DNA from: Nostoc sp. FACHB-280
GTDB lineage: Bacteria; Cyanobacteriota; Cyanobacteriia; Cyanobacteriales; Nostocaceae
Direction: 5' to 3'
Length of the DNA stretch: 64,000 nucleotides
Assembly (NCBI RefSeq): GCF_014697615.1
Contig: NZ_JACJSD010000010.1
Location: forward strand, 62,001 to 126,000
In this document: piece by piece, positions 43,568 to 52,814 of the stretch
Numbering within the stretch: position 1 is the first letter of the stretch
Layout: each line of letters opens with the position of its first letter
Notes under the pieces: model-generated
Told to the model about the DNA's origin: nothing
Database searches by the model: none
What the model saw: the letters and a program-made list of their open reading frames with translations, nothing else
Translations under genes and position numbers: made by a program

Positions 43568-43698
43568 TAGCCCTCAGACTGAAGTCTGGGGCTATACAAA
43601 CTAAACCCGCGTAGGCGGGTTCAAAACCTTTGGTTTGATGTTAGTCCGCCTATGCGGACTTTGTTTTTATAGCCGCGAATTCCATTCGTTGGGGCTAG
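43568..43698. repeat. Multi-hairpin dispersed repeat
   Basis: A chain of palindromes: AGCCCTCAGACT/AGTCTGGGGCT, then AACCCGC-GTAG-GCGGGTT, then AGTCCGC-CTAT-GCGGACT, then TAGCC...CGAA/TTCG...GGGCTA. This layout is typical of a repeat family spread through Nostocales genomes and probably moved by a transposase in trans. It lies in the gene-free stretch 43522-44029 after the TpsB gene; the remaining bases show nothing else. Confidence 0.65.
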
Positions 43699-44029
43699 GT
43701 GCAAGATATGTGTCTACGTAATTATTTTCTAAAGAAAAAATAAAGATTGCGATCGCAAATTTTTAAAATATAGTAAATTAAAAATTAATCTCCTGTATAA
43801 AGTCATTTCAAGTTAATATTCAACAGGGGTTGCGCTACATTTAAAACCTGAAAAACTAGTATTTCAGCATTATTAATCATCGAAAAAAGTCTTCTATAAG
43901 ACAAAATTGAGTCTGGAATAATCAGCTTGCAAAAATTAATTGCAGGTTGCCTAACTGTTTTCAAGGTGAAATATCTACTACGTCTCATTAGAAACAAACA
44001 ACTTTAACAATTCACTTTATTCATCAAAA

Positions 44030-44851
44030 TTGATTATGACATCAATAGCAGGTAAAACAGTACTCTTAACTGGAGCATCTGGTGGTATTGGTTCATTTAT
44101 TGCGCGTGCTTTAGCAAAAGAAAAAGCGACAATAATTGCTGTTTCTCGCTCCCAAGCAAAGTTAGATGAAATCTGTACAGAAATAGAAGCTGTGGGTGGT
44201 AGAGGAATTAGCATTGAATTTGATATTAGCCAAGTAGCAGAATTACCAGAATTAATTCAGCAAATTAATCAAGTTGCAGGTCAAATTGATATTTTAATTA
44301 ATAATGCTGCTATTGAAAAATATCGACCATTTCAGCACTATACTTTACAAGATATTCAGTCTACTTTGACCACAAATTTAATTGCAGGTATGGAATTAAC
44401 ACGCCTGATTTTACCAAGTATGTTAGCGCGAAATAGTGGTCATATTGTGAATGTTGCCTCTGGTTCTGGTAAAAAAGGAATGCCGTACAACAGTATTTAT
44501 TCAGCTAGTAAAGCCGGTTTGATTATGTGGACTGATGCTTTACGCCAAGAATTAGCTGAGACAAATATTGGTGTGTCGGTAGTTTGTCCTGGATATACTG
44601 CAACGGGGATGTTTTCAGCTTTGGGAGTACCTGCGCCTAGTTTAGCGCGTGTTGCACCACCACAAGAAGTTGCGATCGCAATTTTAAACGCCATCAAGCA
44701 AAATCAAGCCGAAGTCATTTTAGATGGGTTGGTTTCTAAACTTTTATTTTCTAATTTTCAGCTTTTTCCCAAATTCGGTGACTTAGTTTTTAAATGGATA
44801 GGTGTCACTAAACTCAATAAAACTTGTGCTGAAAAGCAAATGCGAATTTGA
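44030..44851 (+). CDS. Short-chain dehydrogenase/reductase
   Basis: 273 residues of the classical SDR family: nucleotide-binding TGASGGIGSFIARALA (TGxxxGxG), the NNAAIEKYRPF motif (NNAA in place of NNAG), the catalytic Ser of VNVASGSGKKG, and YxxxK as YSASKAGLIMW. The second codon pair allows a start at 44036 as well. The N-terminal glycine motif with SRSQAKLDEI suggests NADP. It lies 72 bases before the GMC oxidoreductase gene and in the same direction, so a two-step oxidation pathway is possible. Substrate is unknown. Confidence 0.9.
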   Translation: MIMTSIAGKTVLLTGASGGIGSFIARALAKEKATIIAVSRSQAKLDEICTEIEAVGGRGISIEFDISQVAELPELIQQINQVAGQIDILINNAAIEKYRPFQHYTLQDIQSTLTTNLIAGMELTRLILPSMLARNSGHIVNVASGSGKKGMPYNSIYSASKAGLIMWTDALRQELAETNIGVSVVCPGYTATGMFSALGVPAPSLARVAPPQEVAIAILNAIKQNQAEVILDGLVSKLLFSNFQLFPKFGDLVFKWIGVTKLNKTCAEKQMRI

Positions 44852-44923
44852 TAACTAATAATTTATTCTGACTCCTAAACTCCGACTTCTCAACTCTTAT
44901 TTAATTAACAGGTTTAGATATCA

Positions 44924-46465
44924 ATGTCTAATAATCATTATGATTTTATCATCATCGGCACTGGGGCTGGTGGTGGAACTTTAGCATATAAGTTAGCTCC
45001 TAGCGGTAAGAAAATTTTAGTTTTAGAACAAGGGACTTTTTTACCTAGAGAAAAGAACAATTGGGACACAAAACAAGTATTACAAAAAAACTACTATCGT
45101 ACTAGCGATATTTGGTATGACCAAGATAATAAACCCATCAATCCAGCCGCACATTATTATGTAGGTGGCAATACAAAATTCTATGGTGGTGCGTTATTTA
45201 GGTTACGCGCAAGAGACTTTGAAGAAGTAATTCATCAAGGCGGAATTTCACCTGCATGGCCCTTAAAATATCAAGACTTTGCTCCTTATTACGACCAAGC
45301 AGAAAAACTTTACGAAGTACATGGTAAACGTGGTTTAGACCCGACGGAACCACCCACAAATTATGATTATCCCTTTCATGCTATTAGTCATGAACCTTAT
45401 GTTCAAGAATTATATTTAGGTTTAAAAAATCAAGGTCTACATCCATTTTATTTACCTCTCGCCATTAAACTCAACGAAGTCAACCGTCATTTAAGTGCTT
45501 GTATTCGCTGTGATACTTGTGATGGTTTTCCCTGCATGGTTCATGCTAAAGGTGATGCGGAAGTGAATGGGATGCGTCCAGCGATCGCCTATAATAATGT
45601 CACACTAATTACTCAAGCCAAAGTTGTTCGTTTACACACTAGTCCATCTGGTCGAGAAGTCACACAAGTAGAAGCAGAAATTCAAGGACAGCCGCAAATC
45701 TTCTCTGGCAATATTGTGATTGTGGCTGGAGGTGCAATTAATTCCGCCGCATTATTACTCAAATCTGCTAACGATAAACACCCCCAAGGTTTAGCTAATA
45801 GTTCACAACTTGTAGGGCGAAATTATATGGTACATAATTGTGCAGTCGTCATGACCTTAAGCACAAAACCAAACCAGACAATTTTCCCCAAAACTTTAGC
45901 ACTAACCGATTTTTATTGGGGTGAACCAGATTTTAACTATCCAATGGGTAGTATCCAATCACTGGGTAACATCCATAAAGATAGAATTATCACCTATGGG
46001 CCGCCATTAATGCCCAATATTGTTGCTGAAAAAATAGCGAATCATTCTCTGGCTTGGTGGGTAATGAATGAAGATTTACCCGATGAAAATAATCGGATAT
46101 CTGTGCAAGACGAGAAAATTTTTATTAACTATCAAAATAATAACCAAATAGCTTTTAATCGCTTAATTCAACGCTGGATTAAAACTTTAAAATCACTTGA
46201 TCAAGCTACAGCAAATCAGCAATTTTCATTACACATCACTCAAAATCTCGGCTTAGATGCTGTCGGTCATCAATGCGGTACTTGTCGTTTTGGCGAAAAT
46301 CCCCAAACCTCTGTCTTAGACATTAATTGTCGTACCCACGACATTGATAATCTTTATGTCGTTGATGGCAGCTTTTTCCCTTCTAGTGCTGCTGTTAACC
46401 CATCTCTCACAATTATGGCCAATGCTTTGCGCGTAGGCGAACATTTATTAGCAAGAATTAAGTGA
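44924..46465 (+). CDS. GMC family FAD-dependent oxidoreductase
   Basis: 513 residues. The N-terminal FAD-binding motif is FIIIGTGAGGGTLAYKLAPS, with VLEQGTFLPREK after it. The GMC signature region YYVGGNTKFYGGALFRLRAR, a Cys cluster ACIRCDTCDGFPCMVHAKGD and the C-terminal catalytic segment DAVGHQCGTCRFGENP with LYVVDGSFFPSSAAVNPSLT place it among GMC oxidoreductases (choline dehydrogenase/glucose-methanol-choline). The His at VGHQCGT is the expected active-site residue. The Cys cluster (CxxCxxxxC) is unusual for simple alcohol oxidases and typical of bacterial gluconate-type dehydrogenase relatives. Substrate is unknown. Confidence 0.9.
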   Translation: MSNNHYDFIIIGTGAGGGTLAYKLAPSGKKILVLEQGTFLPREKNNWDTKQVLQKNYYRTSDIWYDQDNKPINPAAHYYVGGNTKFYGGALFRLRARDFEEVIHQGGISPAWPLKYQDFAPYYDQAEKLYEVHGKRGLDPTEPPTNYDYPFHAISHEPYVQELYLGLKNQGLHPFYLPLAIKLNEVNRHLSACIRCDTCDGFPCMVHAKGDAEVNGMRPAIAYNNVTLITQAKVVRLHTSPSGREVTQVEAEIQGQPQIFSGNIVIVAGGAINSAALLLKSANDKHPQGLANSSQLVGRNYMVHNCAVVMTLSTKPNQTIFPKTLALTDFYWGEPDFNYPMGSIQSLGNIHKDRIITYGPPLMPNIVAEKIANHSLAWWVMNEDLPDENNRISVQDEKIFINYQNNNQIAFNRLIQRWIKTLKSLDQATANQQFSLHITQNLGLDAVGHQCGTCRFGENPQTSVLDINCRTHDIDNLYVVDGSFFPSSAAVNPSLTIMANALRVGEHLLARIK

Positions 46466-46512
46466 CTCTCCAAGATTCGGGGTGTAGGGATGAAGGGGTG
46501 TAAGGGTGTAAA

Positions 46513-46540
46513 CTGGATTTCTCACAAGAGAGAAATCCAG
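46513..46540. terminator. Hairpin within short-repeat block after the GMC gene
   Basis: CTGGATTTCTC and GAGAAATCCAG form a perfect 11-bp stem with loop ACAAGA, 47 bases after the GMC stop codon. It is surrounded by ggggtgtagg and gggtgtaagg short repeats (46477-46575). It could serve as a terminator, though no T-run follows. Confidence 0.4.
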
Positions 46541-46588
46541 GGGTGTGGGAGGTGTGGGAGGATGGTGAAGAAATCTTTCCCCCCACCC

Positions 46589-47359
46589 CTGACAGGTGTA
46601 GGTGTTTTACAATTAGGAGGAGTTAAAACGGTAGAAATCGTGAACAGGAGTAGAAGGAAAAGAACTCCAGCGAAGAAGTTGAATAGAAAGATGGTTGAGT
46701 AAATTAGCAATCAGAGTTAACAATCCTTGGAGAAAACAAGACAGATGAGGTTGAGGATGAAGGTTAAGAGGTTGAGAAAATAAAATGTGCCGAGAAGGAA
46801 GTGTTTCTAGGTTAGGGGGAGAAGATTGATTTTCAGCCTCGCCACCAAGCATAACCATCCAAAGAGTAGAAACAGCGATGGCTAACCAAAGACGTTCAGC
46901 ACGTTGAGGGTCAAGTAAACGGGTGTTGTGCCAATCCCAACCGTCAGACTTAACATCGCGGTAAACGCATTCAGTGCTAGGACGTAAACCGTACCAGAGT
47001 GTGGCAGCTCGTTGGCTCAAGGTCAGTCAGAATCAACCAAGGATCTTTGTCGCCAAGATCCCAACGGGCAAGTAATGTACATTCAACTCGATTGGTTACA
47101 AAGCAAATAATTCGACCTGACCAAGATGTTCCAGGCGCAGAAACCACATCTGCAAGTGGATGCCATATATTTTCATGTGGCAGGCGATAATTTCCTTGAT
47201 GGTTAATGCGTAAAAACGGATGCCAGCCAGCAGCGACAATCAATTCATATAACCAACAAGCATACAGTCCTCTGTCAGCAGTAACCATAACATCAAACTC
47301 AGTTGGTATGGCATCTTTGATTGCTACTCACACCCTTGTCAAAAACCTACACCTGTCAG
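46589..47359 (-). mobile_element. Internally deleted insertion sequence, copy B (771 bp)
   Basis: Same family as the element at 20787-21303. The ends are 24-bp inverted repeats, 46589-46612 and 47336-47359, matching at 22 of 24 positions, both ending CTGACAGGTGTAGG outward. This copy keeps the transposase C-terminal half and has lost the N-terminal half, the reverse of copy A, and lies in inverted orientation to it. The right flank (ccacactcccc) matches the left flank of copy A (ggggagtgtgg), so both sit in the same kind of short repeat. Confidence 0.85.
46613..47326 (-). pseudogene. Transposase C-terminal fragment with frameshift (IS4-like)
   Basis: Reading leftward from about 47326: VAIKDAIPTEFDVMVTADRG, LYACWLYELIVAAGWHPFLR, VECTLLARWDLGDKDPWLIL. 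The frame is then lost near 47015-47022 and resumes as LWYGLRPSTECVYRDVKSDG and RLLDPQRAERLWLAIAVSTL, ending at 46613. The D-R-G and WYxxR...E.xFRD-like (STECVYRDVKSDGW) pieces are the DDE transposase signatures of the IS4 group. The N-terminal third is deleted and the frame is broken, so it is inactive. Confidence 0.8.
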
Positions 47360-47490
47360 CCACACTCCCCACCCTCATTTGGAGCATCACTGAGAATCAT
47401 TGCTCATGCGAAGGGGAAGATTTTCTGTCAACATAAATGTATAGGATAGTTTACAAAAACTTCATTACCGATAAATCCTTTGGTCAACCT

Positions 47491-47823
47491 ATGATGCAAA
47501 TTAGTGTAGAGGAATTAGCCGAACGTTTAGCTACTGACGATGCAAATATTCAGTTAGTAGATGTGCGAGAACCCCAAGAATTAGCGATCGCCAGTCTCCC
47601 AGGGTTTGTTAACTTACCGTTGAGTGAATATGCTAACTGGAATGAGAAAATTTTCACGATGTTGAATCCAGAAGCCGAAACCCTCGTCCTTTGTCATCAC
47701 GGTGTACGTTCTGCTCAGATGTGTCAATGGTTAATTGCTCAAGGATTTACCAATGTCAAAAATATTACAGGTGGTATCGCAGCTTATTCCCAACTAGTTG
47801 ACCCAGACATCCCACAATATTAG
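47491..47823 (+). CDS. Rhodanese-domain protein
   Basis: 110 residues from MMQISVEELAERLATDDANI; the ORF opens at 47437 but those codons look like leader. A single rhodanese domain: IQLVDVREPQELAIASLPGF, INLPLSEY-like VNLPLSEYANW, and the active-site loop VLCHHGVRSAQMCQWLIAQG, where the catalytic Cys is in LCHHGVRS, followed by FTNVKNITGGIAAYSQLVDP. Probably a cytoplasmic sulfurtransferase or sulfide carrier. It is a single gene downstream of the IS copy. Confidence 0.88.
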   Translation: MMQISVEELAERLATDDANIQLVDVREPQELAIASLPGFVNLPLSEYANWNEKIFTMLNPEAETLVLCHHGVRSAQMCQWLIAQGFTNVKNITGGIAAYSQLVDPDIPQY

Positions 47824-47870
47824 TCAATAGTCATTGGTCATTTTTCCTTGCTTCTTCCCCCTACACCCAA

Positions 47871-47904
47871 GGTTGGTGAGCGGAGCCGAACCACCACTCC
47901 CCAC
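47871..47904 (-). repeat. Intergenic repeat also found inside the baseplate J gene
   Basis: The 29 bases 47871-47899 are the exact reverse complement of 30881-30909 within the gp6/J-like gene. Here it is non-coding, after catttttccttgc-type short repeats. The rest of 47905-48213 is AT-rich, upstream of hrcA, with no further feature I can support. Confidence 0.75.
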
Positions 47905-48213
47905 AATCAGCATTTATCCTGACGACATCTAACTTAAATGGTGAGAAAAATAAGTATCTACCAATACAACTTATTTGTAAAAATTGTGGGAAGATACTTA
48001 ATAATTAAAAAATTTTAAATTCTCAGACAGCTTTTTTTTGGCTGAAAAGATTAATAGGTTCAGAAATCGCAACTTAATTAATGTTGCTGTCGGTAACTAT
48101 AATAGAAATAAAAATTTTGCTATCTTAATTAACTAATATTAATCTTTTTTTGCATTAGCTCAAAAAATTTTTTTCAAACTTTTCTTAAATTTGCTTTCAC
48201 TAATAGACACCTT

Positions 48214-49311
48214 ATGGAAGTCCAGTTAACGAATCGACAACAGCACATCCTTTGGGCAACAATACGTCACTACATTGCGACAGCAGAACCTGTTGGATCA
48301 AAGGTTTTGGTGGAAGAGTATGACTTAGGTGTTAGCTCGGCCACAATTCGCAATGTGATGGGTGCATTAGAAAAATCTGGGCTACTTTATCAACCACATA
48401 CCTCAGCCGGAAGAATACCTTCTGACTCCGGTTATCGCATTTATGTTGATCAGTTAATTACACCTTCGCTGCGAGACGCTACACGAACAGAAACCTTAGC
48501 CAAGGAAGTAGAACTGTCACTCCAACAACGCCTGCATTGGGAAGATTGGAGTTTGGAAGCCCTCATTCACGGAGCTGCACAGATTTTAGCTACATTAAGT
48601 GGTTGTATTAGCTTGATTACTATGCCCCAAACTTCAACAGCCTTAGTGCGACATTTACAGCTGTTGCAAATTGAAGCTGGTAGAATCATGCTAATTGTCG
48701 TCACAGATGGCTATGAAACTCATTCTAAAGTGATGGATTTGCCACCAGGAAAAGAGGATTCACAACTCGATGCGGAAGTCATTGATCGGGAATTGCAGAT
48801 AGTTTCCAACTTCTTAAATAGTCATTTACGCGGGCGGAGTTTATTAGAAATAGCTAACTTAAATTGGAGTGAATTAGCTCAAGAATTTCAACTGTATGGC
48901 GAATTCTTGAAAAGTTCGGTTGCGGAATTAAGCCGCCGTACTCAAGTACCAGCCGCAACACAAATTATGGTGCGTGGTGTCACAGAAGTATTGCGTCAAC
49001 CAGAATTTTCTCAATTGCAGCAAGTCAAAACAATTATGCAATTGCTAGAAGAAGAACAAGATAAATTATGTCAATTAATCTTTGATGAACCAGAGACAGA
49101 AGATGCGAGTAAATCTAGGGTGACAGTGCGAATCGGTGCAGAAAATCCATTAGAGCCGATACGTACTTGCAGCTTAATTTCTTCTACCTACCGTCGAGGT
49201 TCTGTGCCGATTGGTAGTGTCGGTGTTTTAGGGCCAACGCGCCTAGATTACGAAAGTGCGATCGCAGTAGTAGCCGCCGCCGCCGATTACCTTTCCGAAG
49301 CTTTCAGTTAA
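48214..49311 (+). CDS. hrcA: Heat-inducible transcription repressor HrcA
   Basis: 365 residues. The N-terminal winged helix is seen in [60 protein letters not shown] and [18 protein letters not shown], exactly the HrcA opening. The C-terminal ligand/dimer domain ends in [20 protein letters not shown] and [10 protein letters not shown], also typical. HrcA represses groESL/dnaK operons by binding CIRCE elements. I see no CIRCE sequence in the upstream region here, and no chaperone gene is adjacent. Confidence 0.95.
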   Translation: MEVQLTNRQQHILWATIRHYIATAEPVGSKVLVEEYDLGVSSATIRNVMGALEKSGLLYQPHTSAGRIPSDSGYRIYVDQLITPSLRDATRTETLAKEVELSLQQRLHWEDWSLEALIHGAAQILATLSGCISLITMPQTSTALVRHLQLLQIEAGRIMLIVVTDGYETHSKVMDLPPGKEDSQLDAEVIDRELQIVSNFLNSHLRGRSLLEIANLNWSELAQEFQLYGEFLKSSVAELSRRTQVPAATQIMVRGVTEVLRQPEFSQLQQVKTIMQLLEEEQDKLCQLIFDEPETEDASKSRVTVRIGAENPLEPIRTCSLISSTYRRGSVPIGSVGVLGPTRLDYESAIAVVAAAADYLSEAFS

Positions 49312-49526
49312 CAGTTTTTTTCGCAATCCCACGGAATAATTTTGTATCTTTAGTAACCCTTGATGATTTGACTTCATCTAGGTTTTAATGGAATTTCCTA
49401 CCTCATACGTTTCAACTTTACAGAAATTCTAGGGTATCATCTTGGAAACTAGGACTGTTCCCAAACAAGTGAAACGCATTTTGTGAGGAAGAATCACACT
49501 TGCAGATAGGCTAGAGAATTCAGTCA

Positions 49527-50264
49527 ATGATCAAAGTTGTGGGATTGTTGTTAATGGCCGGATTTTGGTTATTCATGCTTTATGACTGTATTCGCAATGA
49601 ACCAGACAAGCGATTATGGCTGTGGGTTTTAATTATTGTCAACTTTTTTGGGGCGATCACTTACTGTTTTCAACGTTGGATACCGCGAGAACATTTCCCA
49701 GTTTTGAAGTATTGGAAGAACTTGACAAGTAGCCGTAAACGGCGGAAAGCAAAAGTAAAAGCCAAAAGTATCAAGCAAGCTGCTAATTATGTAAATTTCA
49801 GTCATCATCTTCCAGATGAATTGGAAAACTTTGATCAAGCAGCAGCCGCAAATCAGCAAGATTTTAACAACGAAGATGACCATCTCCAAACCCTTTGGAA
49901 CGAAGTATTTATTGATATTAAAAATAAAAAATTTACTTCCGCCAAATCTTATTTAGAAACTATATTAAAAATAGACCCAGATTATAAATATGGTGATGCT
50001 TCTTTAATGTATGGCGAAACATTGTTTGCTTTACAAGAACTGGAAACCGCTAAACATCATCTAGAAAATCACATTCAAAATTGGAATCACCCACAAGCTT
50101 ATATCATCTTGGCTGAAATTCTCTCTCTCCAGGGAGATGTGGAAACTGCACGTAATTATCTCGAAACAATTATTGTTAAAATTCAAGAATCTTCCTATTT
50201 CCACTACAAACGTAAACGACTTGTCAGTAAAGCAGCCAAACTATTAAGAACCATAAAGCGTTAA
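49527..50264 (+). CDS. Membrane protein with PLD-N-like helices and TPR region
   Basis: 245 residues. Two N-terminal membrane segments, VVGLLLMAGFWLFMLYDCIR and LWLWVLIIVNFFGAITYCFQ, match the short PLDc_N (phospholipase D nuclease N-terminal) hairpin, which is a membrane domain without catalysis. A basic stretch (SSRKRRKAKVKAKS) leads to a cytoplasmic TPR region (KFTSAKSYLETILKIDPDYK, YGETLFALQELETAKHHLEN, ILAEILSLQGDVETARNYLE). A scaffold role is likely; partners are unknown. The next membrane gene follows after 21 bases. Confidence 0.75.
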   Translation: MIKVVGLLLMAGFWLFMLYDCIRNEPDKRLWLWVLIIVNFFGAITYCFQRWIPREHFPVLKYWKNLTSSRKRRKAKVKAKSIKQAANYVNFSHHLPDELENFDQAAAANQQDFNNEDDHLQTLWNEVFIDIKNKKFTSAKSYLETILKIDPDYKYGDASLMYGETLFALQELETAKHHLENHIQNWNHPQAYIILAEILSLQGDVETARNYLETIIVKIQESSYFHYKRKRLVSKAAKLLRTIKR

Positions 50265-50285
50265 AATAAACTTATTTTCAAGTTT

Positions 50286-50963
50286 ATGTTGCGGCAAGTA
50301 TCTCTATTTTCCCTTTGGGTTGGATTTGTGGTTTATGCTTTCTTTTTAGCACCACCTGATCAACCTGACACATTTGAGTTAATCAAGAAACTTTCTATCG
50401 GTCAGTGGCAAGGGATTAATCCTTTAATTATTTCGTTATTCAATATTATGGGAGTTTGGCCGCTCATTTATAGTGCAGTAGTCTTTACTGATGGGAGATG
50501 TCAAAAAATACCTGCTTGGCCGTTTGCAACTGCATCTTTTGGTGTGGGTGCTTTTGCTTTATTACCTTATTTATTTCTCCGGAAACCAAATCAAGAATTT
50601 TTTGGCAAAAAAACTATTTTCATCAAGCTGCTAGATTCTCGTGTGACTGGTATTATACTCACCGTAATTGCAAGCATATTAGTTGGTTATGGTGTGCAAA
50701 GTGGAAACTGGCAAGATTTTATCCAACAGTGGCAAACTAACCGCTTTATCCATGTGATGAGTTTAGATTTTTGTATGCTGTGCATATTATTTCCGGTGTT
50801 GCTAGGAGATGATATGGCACGTCGAGGCTGGAAAAATCATCAAATATTCTGGTTAATTGCTTTGGTTCCGTTATTTGGGCCATTGATTTATTTGTGTTTA
50901 CGTCCAGCTTTACCGGAAGTTGAGACAACAGGTATATCCAAGCAACAAGCGACTGTTAATTAA
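50286..50963 (+). CDS. Conserved membrane protein (paralogue 1)
   Basis: 225 residues with about six membrane segments: VSLFSLWVGFVVYAFFL, IISLFNIMGVWPLIYSAVVF, FATASFGVGAFALLPYLFL, VTGIILTVIASILVGYGV, FCMLCILFPVLLGDDM and IFWLIALVPLFGPLIYLCLR. A GVWPLIY..V..DGR motif and LFPVLLGDDMARR are shared with the next gene. Similar proteins occur in cyanobacteria and chloroplast-targeted plant proteins to my recollection. Function is unknown. Confidence 0.75.
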   Translation: MLRQVSLFSLWVGFVVYAFFLAPPDQPDTFELIKKLSIGQWQGINPLIISLFNIMGVWPLIYSAVVFTDGRCQKIPAWPFATASFGVGAFALLPYLFLRKPNQEFFGKKTIFIKLLDSRVTGIILTVIASILVGYGVQSGNWQDFIQQWQTNRFIHVMSLDFCMLCILFPVLLGDDMARRGWKNHQIFWLIALVPLFGPLIYLCLRPALPEVETTGISKQQATVN

Positions 50964-50969
50964 AAATTA

Positions 50970-51002
50970 AGATACCCGACTTCTTTTAGTATTCGGGTAT
51001 CT
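50970..51002 (+). terminator. Hairpin between the two membrane paralogues
   Basis: AGATACCCGA and TCGGGTATCT form a 10-bp stem with a 13-base loop, 6 bases past the first paralogue's stop codon. Short tcatacttcatac repeats follow. Confidence 0.5.
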
Positions 51003-51122
51003 GAGAGTTCATTTCATACTTCATACTTTAGACTTTATACTTCAGATTTTTTCTCTTCCTTTAGGGTTTTGCATCCTTTGAGGTTGTTGAGAATAATTTA
51101 GATGTTCTTAGGCTAATTAAAT

Positions 51123-51794
51123 TTGATGATGAAAAAACTTATATTATGGCTAATATGGGTTGGATTCATTATTTATATTGTGTTTTCTGCCCCACCACTG
51201 CACCTTGAAGAAACCCTAAAACTACTCAAGAATATACTGACTTTTAATTTAAGCGCAGTTAATCCCATTATTGTTGCTTTATTTTCATTGGTTGGGATTT
51301 GGCTTTTAGTTTACAGTGGTTTGTTGTTTATTGATGGCAGAATGCAACAAATTCCCTTTTGGCCTTTTGCCTTAGCATCAATAGGTTCAGGTGTTTTAGG
51401 ACTTTTACCATATCTAGCTTTACGTGAACCTAATCAAGAATTTTCTGGACAAAAGGATACATTTTTGCGCTTGTTAGATTCTCGCTTGTTCGGGATAATT
51501 TTGAGTTTAAGTACTATTGTGATAGTTGCTTATGGCTTATTAGGTAATTGGGCAGATTTTGTGCAACAATTTCAAAGCGATCGCTTCATTAATGGCATGA
51601 GTTTAGCATTCTGCCTATTCTGTGTTTTATTCCCCACCGTTTTGGGTGATGATATGGCGCGTCGTCGCTGGAATAGTCCCGCAATCTTTTGGACAGTATC
51701 ACTTATCCCTTTAATTGGTATATTGGCTTATCTGAGTTTACGTCCGTCTTTACAAACAAATCTTACTCAAGAATTTGCGGTAATAAATAGATAA
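51123..51794 (+). CDS. Conserved membrane protein (paralogue 2)
   Basis: 223 residues, collinear with the previous gene's product: LILWLIWVGFIIYIVFSAPP, IIVALFSLVGIWLLVYSGLL, FIDGRMQQIPFWPFALASIG, LREPNQEFSGQKDTFLRLLD, LFPTVLGDDMARRRW and LIPLIGILAYLSLRPSL. The two are tandem duplicates with clear divergence. A start one codon later (51126) is equally possible. Function is unknown. Confidence 0.75.
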   Translation: MMMKKLILWLIWVGFIIYIVFSAPPLHLEETLKLLKNILTFNLSAVNPIIVALFSLVGIWLLVYSGLLFIDGRMQQIPFWPFALASIGSGVLGLLPYLALREPNQEFSGQKDTFLRLLDSRLFGIILSLSTIVIVAYGLLGNWADFVQQFQSDRFINGMSLAFCLFCVLFPTVLGDDMARRRWNSPAIFWTVSLIPLIGILAYLSLRPSLQTNLTQEFAVINR

Positions 51795-51821
51795 TTTTAC
51801 TTTAGCGATCGCTGCATGTAC

Positions 51822-51864
51822 AAAAATAGATTATGGGTATTACTTTCCTCATAATCTATTTTTT
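51822..51864. terminator. Bidirectional terminator
   Basis: AAAAATAGATTATG at 51822-51835 pairs with CATAATCTATTTTT at 51850-51863 around a 14-base loop, giving a stem with A-run on one side and T-run on the other. It lies between the convergent membrane gene and hli and would serve both directions. Confidence 0.75.
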
Positions 51865-51880
51865 GCAAGCAGCCTAATTA

Positions 51881-52084
51881 TTAGTGGGAATTGTAAGCAA
51901 CCAAGTGCAGTACATCTCGAACTACACTAAAACCATTTAAATCCCACAGTAAATAAGCGAGAAAACCAATCATAGCTAAACGACCATTCCAAAGTTCTGT
52001 TTGAGGAGTTAATCCAGCTTCAAACGCATTTCGATCTTTGCCATTATATGCAGTTTCAGTTTTATCGCTAGGATAACGTTCCAT
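51881..52084 (-). CDS. High-light-inducible (Hlip/SCP) chlorophyll-binding protein
   Basis: 67 residues with one membrane helix carrying the Chl a/b-binding signature ELWNGRLAMIGFLAYLLWDL (Glu and Asn-Arg as chlorophyll ligands and helix-pairing residues). An N-terminal polar stretch (PSDKTETAYNGKDRNAFEAG) precedes it. Hlips bind chlorophyll and carotenoid in the thylakoid and protect photosystem assembly under high light. The start has an AGGA site 9 bases upstream. The 286-base gap after it (52085-52370) shows no gene. Confidence 0.92.
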   Translation of the reverse strand: MERYPSDKTETAYNGKDRNAFEAGLTPQTELWNGRLAMIGFLAYLLWDLNGFSVVRDVLHLVAYNSH

Positions 52085-52370
52085 TGTTAAATTTCCTAAA
52101 TAATATAATTACATCTCTTATAGTAATTACCAAACTACATCCTATTATCTGTCTCTAGTTTCAAATCACCAGTAAATCTAGAGAAAGAGCTTACTCATAA
52201 AATTACTCTTACAAAGGATGAGTGTTTTGGTTTATAAATACATAGTTTATAATTTATCAAAATTTATTAATACAAATAATTACCAACTAGAAAATAGTAA
52301 TAACTACTTTAGTCAGAAGTAATCCAAATTTTATTTTTATTAAACAATAAGCATTATTAGACGCTAAATA

Positions 52371-52685
52371 TCAGGTATAAGGGAATTTTCTTACTTGATA
52401 TTCTGCGGATTCAATCATCTGAAAATTCTTGCCTAATGCTTGCCCGAATTTATTATCAATCGCTGCTAAGTCTGCTTGAGAAATAGCTTGCCATTGTTCT
52501 CTTGTGGCCCAACGAATAATGAAAGTTACTTCTGAGGGGTTGTTTGGGTTAATCCAAACTTCTTTGCTGAGGAAGCCTGGATACTTTGCTAATGCTGTTG
52601 TCCAAATTTCTGCATCCTTTTGGATAAAAGTTTCGCGCAGATTTGGGTCAACCTGAAATTTTAGCAGTTCTATAACCACACCCAT
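52371..52685 (-). CDS. TIGR03792 family protein
   Basis: 104 residues of a small cyanobacterial family with a ferredoxin-like, antibiotic-monooxygenase-type fold: MGVVIELLKFQVDPNLRETF, IQKDAEIWTTALAKYPGFLS, KEVWINPNNPSEVTFIIRWA and REQWQAISQADLAAIDNKFG. It begins with an AAGGA site right before ATG. It is divergent from the phasin-like gene. Function of the family is unknown. Confidence 0.85.
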   Translation of the reverse strand: MGVVIELLKFQVDPNLRETFIQKDAEIWTTALAKYPGFLSKEVWINPNNPSEVTFIIRWATREQWQAISQADLAAIDNKFGQALGKNFQMIESAEYQVRKFPYT

Positions 52686-52814
52686 TGATTCCTTATGTTT
52701 GCTAATTTGCCAAAATAGAGATGTAGGCTAGAATTAACTCCGCTTCCAGCATAGCTTGATTGCATACACTCAAGAGCAAGGAGGCTGGTTTGAAATAAAT
52801 AACAGGAAGGACGT

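Noticed and set aside
46490-46710. Two ORFs over the short repeats and IS end at 46.5-46.7 kb
   Set aside because: Both are composed of ggtgtgggag repeats and the reverse of the transposase tail.
48000-48213. Possible CIRCE element upstream of hrcA
   Set aside because: I looked for TTAGCACTC-N9-GAGTGCTAA and saw no match in this stretch.
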